From assembly GCF_038002765.1 (NCBI RefSeq), contig NZ_JBBODE010000002.1, positions 496,001-560,000 of the forward strand: a DNA stretch of 64,000 nt, in the 5' to 3' direction. Shown piece by piece: positions 8,507-18,003 of the stretch. The notes below the pieces were generated by a model that was not told the DNA's origin, ran no database searches, and saw only the letters and a list, made by a program, of their open reading frames with translations. The DNA comes from Peribacillus sp. FSL H8-0477. Lineage in GTDB: Bacteria > Bacillota > Bacilli > Bacillales > DSM-1321. Made by a program: the position numbers and the translations under genes. Each line of letters starts with the position of its first letter. Position 1 is the first letter of the stretch.

Positions 8507-9490
8507 ATGGCTAAACTACAAAATCAAACATCAGTTGTTATTTCAGACTCACTAGAAGAGGTGAAACGGGGCGGGAGAAATGTAAGGAAAAAGTATCGTA
8601 ATCCACAAGAAATTTCTCCAGTTGTAAACAGACTTATTAGTGTATTCCTGGGAATATTAGCGTTCATCTGTATTTTTCCTTTTATCTATGTCATCATAAT
8701 TTCTTTTACTAGTGAAGAAAGTATTGTAAGAAATGGGTTTCAACTGTTTCCAAAAGAGTGGAGTACAGATGCGTATCAATATTTATGGAGTATGAAGGAG
8801 CAATTACTCCGTTCGTATGGTGTTACTATTCTTGTTACTATAATCGGGACTGTTATAAGTGTGTTAATGATTACCTTTTATGCCTACGCTATTTCCAGAC
8901 CGCAATTTAAGTACCGGAGATTTTTTACATTTCTTGCCTTTTTTACGATGTTATTCAGTGGTGGTCTAGTACCAACTTATATAATTGTAACTCAATTTTT
9001 GGGATTGAAAAATACAATATGGGCACTAATACTTCCGCTTGCGATGAACGCATTTTATATCATCATTATGAGGACATTCTTTCTAAAGTCAGTTTCTGAA
9101 TCAATATTGGAATCAGCGAGAATGGATGGAGCTAGTGAATGGAGGATTTTCTTTCAAATTATCTTCCCGCTTTCATTACCAGGAATTGCTACAATTGCTT
9201 TGTTTAGTACATTAGGATATTGGAATGATTGGTTCGCGGCTTTGTTGTATATAGATAACCCTAACTTAGTGCCGTTGCAGTCATTGCTGATGAAAATAGA
9301 AGCAAATCTTGAATTTATGAGACAAAATTTAGATGTTGGCTTAATGCAACAAAGTTTGTTCGATACTATCCCGCAAGAGTCAGCTAAAATGGCAATGGTC
9401 GTTATCGCCACATTACCAATAGCAGTTTCTTACCCGTTCTTTCAAAAGTACTTTATTAGCGGACTAACTATTGGCGGCGTTAAAGAATAA
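8507..9490 (+). CDS. Sugar ABC transporter permease, LplC/YtcP type
   Basis: This is the second channel subunit of the importer, about 327 residues. The FICIFPFIYVIIISFTSEESI segment near the N-terminus, a GGLVPTYIIV motif and the EAA loop ILESARMDGASEWR identify the LplC/YtcP (CUT1) group, and the C-terminus YFISGLTIGGVKE is typical. The start is uncertain: the best ribosome site (AAGGAGGG, 8476-8483) is 23 nt before the ATG at 8507, with no in-frame start between. An overlapping start near 8435 inside the previous gene lacks a site. The length of the N-terminal tail is therefore provisional. Confidence 0.88.
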   Translation: MAKLQNQTSVVISDSLEEVKRGGRNVRKKYRNPQEISPVVNRLISVFLGILAFICIFPFIYVIIISFTSEESIVRNGFQLFPKEWSTDAYQYLWSMKEQLLRSYGVTILVTIIGTVISVLMITFYAYAISRPQFKYRRFFTFLAFFTMLFSGGLVPTYIIVTQFLGLKNTIWALILPLAMNAFYIIIMRTFFLKSVSESILESARMDGASEWRIFFQIIFPLSLPGIATIALFSTLGYWNDWFAALLYIDNPNLVPLQSLLMKIEANLEFMRQNLDVGLMQQSLFDTIPQESAKMAMVVIATLPIAVSYPFFQKYFISGLTIGGVKE

Positions 9491-9512
9491 TAAAGAAAGA
9501 GGCGAAGAAAGT

Positions 9513-10967
9513 ATGAAAAAAAGGTTTATGGTAGTGCTTACACTTGTTCTATCTATTGGAATGGTTCTTTCCGCATGTACTGGTAAAGAAAGCTCCACCG
9601 AAGTAAAAGGCGGAAAGAATGGGGAGCCGTATGAAATAAAATGGTTCACTATTGGAACACCGCAAAATGATAAGGAAAAAGTATTTGCAGAAGTAAATAA
9701 ATACCTAAAGGAAAAAATAAATGCCACTGTGAAAATGACTCAGATTGATTGGGGAGATTGGGCTCAAAAGTCACAAGTTATGATTAATTCAGGTGAACAA
9801 TTTGATATCATTTTTACAAATGGAACAGATTATGTACAAAATTCTCAAAAAGGTGCATTTTTAGCTCTTGATGATATGCTAAATAATGAAGGGAAAGAGT
9901 TAGTAGAGGTTATTGATCCTGAGTTTTTAGAAGGAATTAAGGTTGACGGGAAAATTTACGGTGTTCCTGCAAATAAAGAAGTTGCTAGACAAAGTGTGTA
10001 TACGTTTAATAAACGTCTTGTAGACAAGTACAACTTTGATATTTCAAACGTGAAAACTCTAGAAGACTTAGAGCCAATGCTTAAAACTATTAAGGAAAAA
10101 GAATCCGGTGTTACCCCAGTCGCAACATTTAAAGCATTTTTACGCTATGACTATGTTTTTAATGGAGAAATGCCATTTGCCTTCCCATTTGATGGGGATA
10201 CAGAGCGTGTAATTAATCCATTTGAAACAGATGAGGCAATGAATACACTTAAAACCATGCATAAATATTATAAAGCTGGCTACATAAAAGAGGATGCAGC
10301 AACTAGTAAAGACACCTGGCCAATGGATGTGGAAAATTGGTTTGTCCGGATGGGAGGTTCACAGCCATATGCAGATTTATTATGGAGCCGTTCAGCTAAA
10401 TACGAGGTAGTGTCTGCACCTGCAGAACAGCCAACCATTGTAAATGATTCCGTTTCTGGTTCAATTCAGGCCATTTCAGCAACATCAAAGAACCCCAAAA
10501 AGGCGATGGAATTCCTGACGTTGCTTAATACTGATCCATATCTTCGCAACTTAGTAGATAAAGGAATTGAAGGCACTCATTATAAGAAAGACGAAGATGG
10601 GACAATTGAAGATCTCCCTGCACGTATTGACAACTATAATATGCCGTCCTATTCTTTAGGAAATCACTTTATTTTAAATCTTTACAAAGAGGATCCTAAA
10701 GATAAATGGGAAAAATTCAAAGAATTTAATGCTTCTGCCGTTAAGTCACCATCACTTGGTTTCAATTTCAATAGTGATCCAGTTCGTTCAGAACTTGCTT
10801 CCATTACGAACATTTCGAAAGAGTTTTATCCAGCTCTTGCAACAGGGTCTGTGAAACCAGAAGAATATCTGCCTAAATTTAATGAAAAGCTGAAAAATGC
10901 GGGAATCGATAAAGTGTTAAAAGAAATTCAAAAGCAATATGATGAATGGAAAAGCAAACAAAATTAA
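9513..10967 (+). CDS. Carbohydrate-binding lipoprotein of the ABC importer (LplA/LipO type)
   Basis: This 484-residue extracellular solute-binding protein is anchored as a lipoprotein: a basic start, a hydrophobic stretch and the lipobox VLSAC with Cys22. The mature part begins with an acidic/polar linker and then the EIKWFTIGTPQNDKEKVFAEVN strand-helix typical of family 1 sugar-binding proteins with large oligosaccharide ligands. The first ATG with a reasonable ribosome site (AAAGAGG) is at 9513. It ends the permease operon and is followed by a clear terminator. The ligand is inferred to be a mannose-containing oligosaccharide from the surrounding enzymes, not from sequence. Confidence 0.92.
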   Translation: MKKRFMVVLTLVLSIGMVLSACTGKESSTEVKGGKNGEPYEIKWFTIGTPQNDKEKVFAEVNKYLKEKINATVKMTQIDWGDWAQKSQVMINSGEQFDIIFTNGTDYVQNSQKGAFLALDDMLNNEGKELVEVIDPEFLEGIKVDGKIYGVPANKEVARQSVYTFNKRLVDKYNFDISNVKTLEDLEPMLKTIKEKESGVTPVATFKAFLRYDYVFNGEMPFAFPFDGDTERVINPFETDEAMNTLKTMHKYYKAGYIKEDAATSKDTWPMDVENWFVRMGGSQPYADLLWSRSAKYEVVSAPAEQPTIVNDSVSGSIQAISATSKNPKKAMEFLTLLNTDPYLRNLVDKGIEGTHYKKDEDGTIEDLPARIDNYNMPSYSLGNHFILNLYKEDPKDKWEKFKEFNASAVKSPSLGFNFNSDPVRSELASITNISKEFYPALATGSVKPEEYLPKFNEKLKNAGIDKVLKEIQKQYDEWKSKQN

Positions 10968-10971
10968 TTAC

Positions 10972-11003
10972 AAAATCAAGCTGGAATATTCTGGCTTGAT
11001 TTT
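10972..11003 (+). terminator. Terminator after the ABC importer operon
   Basis: A perfect 10-bp stem (AAAATCAAGC / GCTTGATTTT) with a 12-nt loop, starting 5 bp after the lipoprotein stop. The stem itself ends in TTTT. Confidence 0.85.
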
Positions 11004-11093
11004 ATTTCACTTATACAACTTTGTATTGTATCTAAAGAACGTAGCTTCATTGTGTTATAATTAACGAAATAATTAGTAAATTAGAGGGACCAT

Positions 11094-12884
11094 ATGGAAT
11101 TAAAAGGACGCTTTATACAGAATGTATTTAATAGACTATTTTTAATAACTTCTATTACAATTATTGTAACCGTTATCATACTTATTGTTATCATTTCAAA
11201 TTATTATTCAGATATTATTATTCAAAAAGAAGTTAATATCAATACGCGAACATTAGAAAGAGTAGAAGATTATTTTTCATCTAAGGATATAGACATTAAT
11301 AGGGCTATAAGAGATCTTTATATTAAAGGGGATATGATAGAGGATATATCCTTCGCTCTGCATAATGGATATGGAAAATATTTAGAATATCATTTAGACG
11401 AATTTTCTAATAGTAAGTCTTTTACCCCTAATAATATTGATACGTATTTTAATGGTTATTTCAGTCAGGATATAGATTTAAATGCTATTAGTTTGCGGTC
11501 TTTTGAGAATTCGTCAATTGAATATCTATTAATCAATAATAATATTCGTTGGAATAAAAGCGTAATTGACTATGATACGAACGCCGATCCTTCTCTTTCA
11601 CAAGGAATACCGAATTTAAGCAGGGGTGTTTTGTTACATCAACGAAAGTTAAGAAATACAATTACCAAAAAAACTACCCTAAATAATCCGGTAACTCTTA
11701 AAAAAATCGGGGAAATTTCTTTTTATTATTCAACAGAGTGGTTAGACAAGATGTTAAGAAAGCACGAAGGCACACCAGTATCTTTCTTTTTAATGGATGG
11801 AGAGGGAACGATTATTTATTCGGTTAATAAAGGTATCCCTGTAGATATGATCCACCAATTAAAATTAGAAACAAATGAAATGAAAATGAAGTGGAAACAT
11901 GAGAAGTATTATATAAACACTATTGCCAATAAGGGAGATTATATTTATGTAAGTGCCATTCCTAATAAGGGATGGCAGAAGCTGACGATTGTCAGAGGAA
12001 CAATGTGGGGCGTTATTAGTTTTCTCATTTTTGCTGCTATTTTAATAACTTATTCATTTACTAGAAATTATTCTCGGAGAATTCATAATATCGTAGCAAT
12101 TATACGCAGGGTAGAAAAGGGAGATTTAGATGCGAGAATTCCGATATCAAAACAAGAAGATGAATTATCTAAGATTGCTGTCAATATCAACTCGATGTTA
12201 ACGGAACTAAATAATTATATTGAACATAATTACCTGTTAAATATTAAGCAGCAGCAAGCCAAATTAAAAGCTCTTCAGGCACAAATAGATCCGCATTTTT
12301 TATTTAATACACTTGAAGCCATTCGGATGGTTGCCGTTGTGGAGGGCTCGAAAACATCTAGTAAAATGACTTTCCTTTTATCTAAGCTTTTTCGCTATAC
12401 CCTGGAATCTAAAGATACCGTACCCATCTATACAGAAATCGAGTATGTTAATCAATACTTGAATTTAATGCAGTTTAAATATCCTGAAAAGTTAAAAATT
12501 CATATAGATATTCCTATTGATGTGGAACAAACAATGGTACAAAAATTAATACTCCAGCCGATTATTGAAAACTATTTTGTTCACGGGTTTAAAAAAGGTC
12601 AATTTAATAATGAGTTGTTAATCCGTGCTATACGAGTAGGAGAATTAATAAAAATATCCGTTGAAGATAATGGTAAAGGAATGTCTGAAGATAAGTTAAA
12701 TAATATTATTCAACATATTAATCATGAAAAGGGTGATGAAATGATATCGATCGGTTTAAGAAACATTCATCAACGCCTAAAGCTCGCTTATGGAGACCAG
12801 TTTGGAATTTCTTTAATTAGTATCAAAGACCAAGGAACAACAATTACATTGACCATTCCAGTGCATGGGATACAACATGTATAG
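11094..12884 (+). CDS. Sensor histidine kinase, YesM type
   Basis: This 596-residue membrane kinase has a first transmembrane helix at about residues 15-35, an extracellular sensing region, a second helix at about 300-322, a HAMP segment (RRVEKGDLDARIP), and a His-kinase domain of the LytS/YesM group. The phosphoacceptor is H401 in QIDPHFLFNTLEAIR. The ATP-binding domain has the N-box LILQPIIENYFVHG, VEDNGKGMS and GIGLRN-like ISIGLRNIHQRL. It probably senses sugar, or the loaded binding protein upstream, and phosphorylates the overlapping response regulator. Ribosome site GAGGG. Confidence 0.93.
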   Translation: MELKGRFIQNVFNRLFLITSITIIVTVIILIVIISNYYSDIIIQKEVNINTRTLERVEDYFSSKDIDINRAIRDLYIKGDMIEDISFALHNGYGKYLEYHLDEFSNSKSFTPNNIDTYFNGYFSQDIDLNAISLRSFENSSIEYLLINNNIRWNKSVIDYDTNADPSLSQGIPNLSRGVLLHQRKLRNTITKKTTLNNPVTLKKIGEISFYYSTEWLDKMLRKHEGTPVSFFLMDGEGTIIYSVNKGIPVDMIHQLKLETNEMKMKWKHEKYYINTIANKGDYIYVSAIPNKGWQKLTIVRGTMWGVISFLIFAAILITYSFTRNYSRRIHNIVAIIRRVEKGDLDARIPISKQEDELSKIAVNINSMLTELNNYIEHNYLLNIKQQQAKLKALQAQIDPHFLFNTLEAIRMVAVVEGSKTSSKMTFLLSKLFRYTLESKDTVPIYTEIEYVNQYLNLMQFKYPEKLKIHIDIPIDVEQTMVQKLILQPIIENYFVHGFKKGQFNNELLIRAIRVGELIKISVEDNGKGMSEDKLNNIIQHINHEKGDEMISIGLRNIHQRLKLAYGDQFGISLISIKDQGTTITLTIPVHGIQHV

Positions 12885-14382
12885 GATAGTACTAGCAGAT
12901 GATGAACCCTTAATTACGAAAGGACTACGGGCCATTTTAGATTGGGAGGATTATGGGTTCGAAATAGTCTATACTGCTGAAAGCGGAGAGGATGCTCTTT
13001 CCTATATAATAAATCATCCCATTGACATACTGATCACAGATATCTTAATGGACGAAATGTCCGGCTTAGATTTGATTCGAGAAGTGAAGAAGTTAAATCC
13101 TCTAGTTAAGTGTATTGTTTTAACTGGGTATCAAGAATTTCGGTTTATTAAGGAAGGGTTATTGTTAGGAATTGAAAATTACTTGTTAAAACCAGTTGAT
13201 GAAGAAGAACTATTAGCATCCATACAAAATGTAGGACAAAAGTTAAATATGATTATGTTCAGCAGCCAACAGCAAGAGGAAACAACTCTGCTGGATAATA
13301 CACTATGGAACTACCTTAATGGTGGAATTGCTCTTCATGATTGTCTGGAAAGGTTGTCATTATACAATTTTGAATTTAAAGATACGTCTTATAGTGTATC
13401 CATCTTAAATATTGAGCATTATCAAGATAGTTATATATTAAAAAATGTTCGAAACTTTATTGAATGGAAATATTCTGCTCTTTGTCTCTTTAGCCCCTTT
13501 AACGAAATCGTAATTATCTTTAAAGGCAATGAGGAAGAGGGGGTATTGAGACAAAACCAAAGTCTAGTTGATAATCTCCTTGAAGAACAATTTGGGACTG
13601 GTCAATTTTATTTATCCATGGGAAAGTCAATCAATATGTTCGAAGAATTAGAGGATAGTTTTAATAGTGCTAGGGAATACAGTCTGCTTCAGTTAAATTT
13701 AGAACCTAATGTTCTTATTTCAAGTAAACAAGCGATTGATCAGCAAGAGGATTTAAAGAGACAAAAAGAAATTAAAGAACATATCGTGAAAAAGTTAATG
13801 AATACCGAAGAAGATTTTTTGATGCAAATTGATCATTTCTTTAAAGATTTAACAGAGAAGCCAAATTTAATCTCTCCTCAAGTAGTGAAAAAATACGCAT
13901 TTGATTTAATTTGCTATATCCACTATTCCATACCTCATGATGATTTCTCTCAATATACAGCAGCAGTTGAAAGAATGGTATACAGTACTGACATCGACCA
14001 TATGGCAGAAATCCTAAAAGAGTACTGTCAAGGTTTACTCCAATCTATGAACCAACATATTTATAGTAGAAGTCCAATTGTACAAAATGTGCTTCAGCAT
14101 ATTAATGCACATTATAATGAAGGGTTATCATTAAAAACACTTGGTCAGCAATTTCATATAAATGCCATTTATTTAGGTCAATTATTTCAAAAAGAAATTG
14201 GCTTGGTATTCTCGGACTACCTTAATCGATACAGGTTGGAGAAAGCAAAAGAATTGTTAAAAACAACTCATTTCCGTGCAGGGGACATCGGAAAAAAGGT
14301 AGGGTATTCTGATACGACTTATTTTTATAAACAGTTTAAGAAAAATGTAGGAACAACACCTAGTGAATGGAGAAAGATTTAA
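12877..14382 (+). CDS. AraC-type response regulator, YesN type
   Basis: This 501-residue regulator has an N-terminal receiver domain (YRIVLADDE, acceptor D55 in ITDILMDEMSG, Lys in YLLKPVDEEE), a long linker, and a C-terminal AraC/XylS double helix-turn-helix (about the last 100 residues, ending with the DIGKKVGYSDTTYFYKQFKK pattern). The ATG at 12877 overlaps the kinase stop by 8 nt; an ATG four codons earlier is also possible, and neither has a strong ribosome site, which fits translational coupling. It likely activates the importer operon and perhaps the GH38-GH3-GH1 genes that follow. Confidence 0.93.
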   Translation: MYRIVLADDEPLITKGLRAILDWEDYGFEIVYTAESGEDALSYIINHPIDILITDILMDEMSGLDLIREVKKLNPLVKCIVLTGYQEFRFIKEGLLLGIENYLLKPVDEEELLASIQNVGQKLNMIMFSSQQQEETTLLDNTLWNYLNGGIALHDCLERLSLYNFEFKDTSYSVSILNIEHYQDSYILKNVRNFIEWKYSALCLFSPFNEIVIIFKGNEEEGVLRQNQSLVDNLLEEQFGTGQFYLSMGKSINMFEELEDSFNSAREYSLLQLNLEPNVLISSKQAIDQQEDLKRQKEIKEHIVKKLMNTEEDFLMQIDHFFKDLTEKPNLISPQVVKKYAFDLICYIHYSIPHDDFSQYTAAVERMVYSTDIDHMAEILKEYCQGLLQSMNQHIYSRSPIVQNVLQHINAHYNEGLSLKTLGQQFHINAIYLGQLFQKEIGLVFSDYLNRYRLEKAKELLKTTHFRAGDIGKKVGYSDTTYFYKQFKKNVGTTPSEWRKI

Positions 14383-14480
14383 AAGTAATTAGTAGAGGAT
14401 TCATCATTTGCATTTTTTCTTTATTGGCAGGCCAAAAAAGAAATTAGTTGTAGCAGTTACATATTAAATTTTTCAACGAG

Positions 14481-14516
14481 AAAACGTATCGTATTTTAAT
14501 ATGATACGTTTTTTAT
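14481..14516 (+). terminator. Terminator after the YesMN-type pair
   Basis: A perfect 10-bp stem AAAACGTATC / GATACGTTTT with a 12-nt AT loop followed by TTTT. Confidence 0.85.
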
Positions 14517-14795
14517 TATCAACTTTCCCTATATAATTGCTCTTTATTTTCTCCAATAAATCTATATTTTCCCCAATAGGAAGATTCATTAATTATTGTT
14601 AGAATTATGAAAAAGCTTACATTTTGCGTGATGAAGACCCATTGAAAGAGCTGAAGAAATCTAGGAAAGCATATTTATAGGATGAATGATCATAGTAATT
14701 GTTCAATTGCTGTCTAATAGTCCCCGTAATAAATAGGGCAAAATCAAAACCTCATTATCATTCAGTTTAAAAGATAGGTACTGGAGGGATACATA
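14517..14795 (+). promoter_or_regulatory. Leader region of the GH38-GH3 genes with a degenerate cre
   Basis: This 280-bp region precedes the intact mannosidase. At 14607-14621 ATGAAAAAGCTTACA fits the cre consensus except for A in place of the central C, so CcpA binding is possible but weak. No clear -35/-10 pair stands out. The ribosome site GGAGGG lies just before 14796. Confidence 0.3.
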
Positions 14796-17700
14796 ATGGA
14801 AAGAATACAGAGATTAATTCGTTATTTAGCAGATCACCTAATTTTAGAGAGCATTCCAATTTCCGATTGGAAGACAGAACGAGCTTTTTATGTAAAACCT
14901 ATCGAATATGAGTTAGATCCTGCAGAGTCAAGCTTTGTAAATGATGGTGACTGGTTAATCAATTCAGGTACCACAATGTTTCTTGAAAAGGAAGTATTCA
15001 TACCAAAAAGCTGGAAAAATCAGCCATTTGGATTAACTTTTCAGGTTGGGGCTAATGGAGAGCCAACCAATCATGAGGCATTGGTTTTTTTAGATGAAAT
15101 GCCTTATCAAGGGATTGATCGCAATAGAAATTATGTACCATTTCCTGAGATGGAAAGGGTAAAAGAAAATATTACTATTAAGATTGAATTGTTTAACCCT
15201 GCTCCCCAGGCAGTTGATAAATTAAATCATCAGAATGAACCTGCGGAGTTTGATCCCCCCCCTCTTTACCTAATAAAAGGGAGATTGGACTTGCCTAATA
15301 TAGCAATAAAAAGTCTTTTAACAACAGTTTCATGTTACTTAGAGACGGCTAAACTACTCCCTGAAGATGATTTGATAAGATATAAAATATTTGAATCCTT
15401 GAAAGAAGTGCAACACCAGATACTATTTGAAAAACCTGAAGCTTTAAGAAATGTTTCATGGGTAGAGAAAATCGAAGAAAAGCTGAAGAAACAATTGGTC
15501 GATATACGGTATAGCTTACCAGGACAGATGTTAATGGTCGGTCAGTCCCATATTGATTTGGCCTGGTTATGGCCGATGAAGGAAGCCGTCCGCAAGTGTA
15601 GTCGAACTTTTTCTACGATGAGTACCTTACTTGATGAGAATCCAAACTTTACATATGCTCAAAGTCAGCCTCAAGCATACGCATTTGTAAAAGAATTTTA
15701 CCCTGACATTTATCAGAGGGTTAAAAAGCATATTATTGATGGACGTTGGGAAATTGTCGGAGGTATGTGGGTAGAGCCAGACTTAAATATACCTTCTGGC
15801 GAATCGTTGGTACGTCAGCTCTTATACGGCATGAAGTTCTATCAAGATGAATTCGGCCGGCAACCAAGAATTGAGTGGCTTCCAGATACATTTGGTTATT
15901 GTGCTTCTCTTCCTCAATTGTTAAAAAAGGCAGGATTAGAGTACTTTATGACAACTAAAATGAACTGGAATGATACAAATCCATTTCCATATGATTTATT
16001 TTATTGGGAGGGCATTGATGGAACTCAAATACTTTCGTATTTAAATCATGGTCTGAATGAATATACCCATCCAAAAGAAATTAATAATCACTGGAGAAGC
16101 TATAAGCAAAAACAAGTCTATCCAAAACAAATGTTGCTTTATGGACATGGAGATGGAGGTGGAGGTGTTACACAAGAAATGATTGATTATATAGATCGAT
16201 CTGCCTCCCTTCCCGGATTTCCAGCGGTTGTAAATAGTACAGCACATGAATTCTTTGATGGTATTCATCAAGAAGCTCCTCATCTGCCTACATGGGTTGG
16301 AGACATGTATTTAGAACTTCACCGTGGAACGTATACGACACATGCTCGGAATAAGAAATCGAATCGTAAGGCTGAGGTTCTTTTTAGAGAAACAGAATTT
16401 TGGAGTGTAATTGCGGCCTATTATGCAGACGCTGGAGCTGTTCCCTCGTTGGAGAAAGAATGGAAATTACTTCTTCTTAACCAATTTCATGATATTATTC
16501 CGGGTTCATCGATTCCTGAAGTATATGAAAAATCTGAAGCTGATTATGAGAAAATATTTGATTACGGTGAACAGGTTAAGCAAAATGCCCTTCAATTACT
16601 CGAAAAGCAAATAGATACGACAGGGGAAGGACTCCCTTTTCTTTTATTTAATAGTTTATCTTGGACGAGGTCTGAAACAGTCAGGATTATCGGTGGATCT
16701 GAATTGGCAGGTAAGAACGCAGTAAACAGCGAAGGTGAGCTGCTTCCATCAGACATTAATCACCTGGAAAGTGGGGAGCTGGAGTTAATTGTTTATGTGT
16801 CTGACATTCCTCAAATGGGATATAAAACTATTTGGTTAAAGGAACAAGAAAATCCATGTAAAAATAACAACGAGGAACTGGGTAGTGAATGGGAAACAGA
16901 ATATTATGTGGTGGAGTGGAATGAAAAAGGGGAAATTTGCCGCTTATATGACAAAAAGGCTCGACGTGAAGTTTTAGCTCCTGATGCACTTGGCAATCAA
17001 TTTCAATTATTTCACGACCGTCCTATTGTATGGGATGCCTGGGATATTGACCCTGAATTTGAAGACCAATATGCTGACTCAATAGTTTTACTAGCCAAAG
17101 ATGTACAAAGAGGGAAAACAAAAGATTTACTTCGTTTTAAATGGCAACTGTCGGATTCTACCATTCATCAAGAAATGATTCTTTATCATCAAAGTAAGAG
17201 AATTGACTTTTATACTAAAGTCAATTGGCAGGAGCAACATAAATTATTAAAAGTAGCCTTTCCTGTCGATGTTCTTTGTCATAAAGCTACATTTGAAATT
17301 CCCTTTGGTGCAGTAGAAAGAGCAACACACACTAATACAAGCTGGGAAAAAGCACAGTTTGAAGTTTGCGGCCATCGCTTTGCTGATCTTTCAGAAACGG
17401 GTTATGGTGTCAGTCTTTTAAATGACTGCAAGTATGGGTATGACGTAAAACATAATACACTTCGTCTTTCCTTACTAAGAGCTTCTAAATGGCCTGATCC
17501 AGGTGCTGACTTGGGAGATCACGAATTTATGTACTCTTTGCTTCCACATGAGGGGGACTGGAGAGAAGCAGAAGTAGTCAAGAGTGGATATGAGCTGAAT
17601 CATCCAGTCGTTCCTGTTAGTGCTTCCTCTCATAAAGGGTATCTTCTAAGCTCGCATTCCTTTATCAAGATGAAGAGCAAACATACTATACTAGATACAC

Positions 17701-17915
17701 TTAAACCCTCTGAAGATGGGACTGGGATTGTAGTAAGAATGTACGAATCTAGCGGAGGAAGAGAGGAAGTGCAAATGGCATTTGGAAAACCGGTCAAATC
17801 TGCAGACGAAACGAACTTATTGGAGGAAAAGCAGGATGTTGTACCCGTTCAAAATAATAAACTATCCTCCTATCTTAAACCGTTTGAAGTAAAAACGATT
17901 TTAGTCACATTCTAA
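14796..17915 (+). CDS. GH38 alpha-mannosidase (cytoplasmic, MAN2C1/YpdC-like size)
   Basis: This is a 1039-residue zinc-dependent retaining alpha-mannosidase. The metal-site segment GQSHIDLAWLWPMKEA holds H252 and D254, the nucleophile region is EWLPDTFGY with D364, and a long C-terminal beta domain ends KPFEVKTILVTF. The length, and an N-terminal domain of about 240 residues before the barrel, fit the cytosolic class II group rather than the shorter mannosylglycerate hydrolases. No signal peptide. Together with GH125 it could strip alpha-1,2/1,3- and alpha-1,6-linked mannose from imported glycans; linkage preference is inference. It is followed after 88 bp by GH3. Confidence 0.95.
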   Translation: MERIQRLIRYLADHLILESIPISDWKTERAFYVKPIEYELDPAESSFVNDGDWLINSGTTMFLEKEVFIPKSWKNQPFGLTFQVGANGEPTNHEALVFLDEMPYQGIDRNRNYVPFPEMERVKENITIKIELFNPAPQAVDKLNHQNEPAEFDPPPLYLIKGRLDLPNIAIKSLLTTVSCYLETAKLLPEDDLIRYKIFESLKEVQHQILFEKPEALRNVSWVEKIEEKLKKQLVDIRYSLPGQMLMVGQSHIDLAWLWPMKEAVRKCSRTFSTMSTLLDENPNFTYAQSQPQAYAFVKEFYPDIYQRVKKHIIDGRWEIVGGMWVEPDLNIPSGESLVRQLLYGMKFYQDEFGRQPRIEWLPDTFGYCASLPQLLKKAGLEYFMTTKMNWNDTNPFPYDLFYWEGIDGTQILSYLNHGLNEYTHPKEINNHWRSYKQKQVYPKQMLLYGHGDGGGGVTQEMIDYIDRSASLPGFPAVVNSTAHEFFDGIHQEAPHLPTWVGDMYLELHRGTYTTHARNKKSNRKAEVLFRETEFWSVIAAYYADAGAVPSLEKEWKLLLLNQFHDIIPGSSIPEVYEKSEADYEKIFDYGEQVKQNALQLLEKQIDTTGEGLPFLLFNSLSWTRSETVRIIGGSELAGKNAVNSEGELLPSDINHLESGELELIVYVSDIPQMGYKTIWLKEQENPCKNNNEELGSEWETEYYVVEWNEKGEICRLYDKKARREVLAPDALGNQFQLFHDRPIVWDAWDIDPEFEDQYADSIVLLAKDVQRGKTKDLLRFKWQLSDSTIHQEMILYHQSKRIDFYTKVNWQEQHKLLKVAFPVDVLCHKATFEIPFGAVERATHTNTSWEKAQFEVCGHRFADLSETGYGVSLLNDCKYGYDVKHNTLRLSLLRASKWPDPGADLGDHEFMYSLLPHEGDWREAEVVKSGYELNHPVVPVSASSHKGYLLSSHSFIKMKSKHTILDTLKPSEDGTGIVVRMYESSGGREEVQMAFGKPVKSADETNLLEEKQDVVPVQNNKLSSYLKPFEVKTILVTF

Positions 17916-18003
17916 TCACTAAGATAATGAGCGAAATGCGACTTAGAAGGATTGTTCAAGAAAAGCCTGAGCAGAGCTGCATAAACAAACCTGAGGTGAA
18001 ATA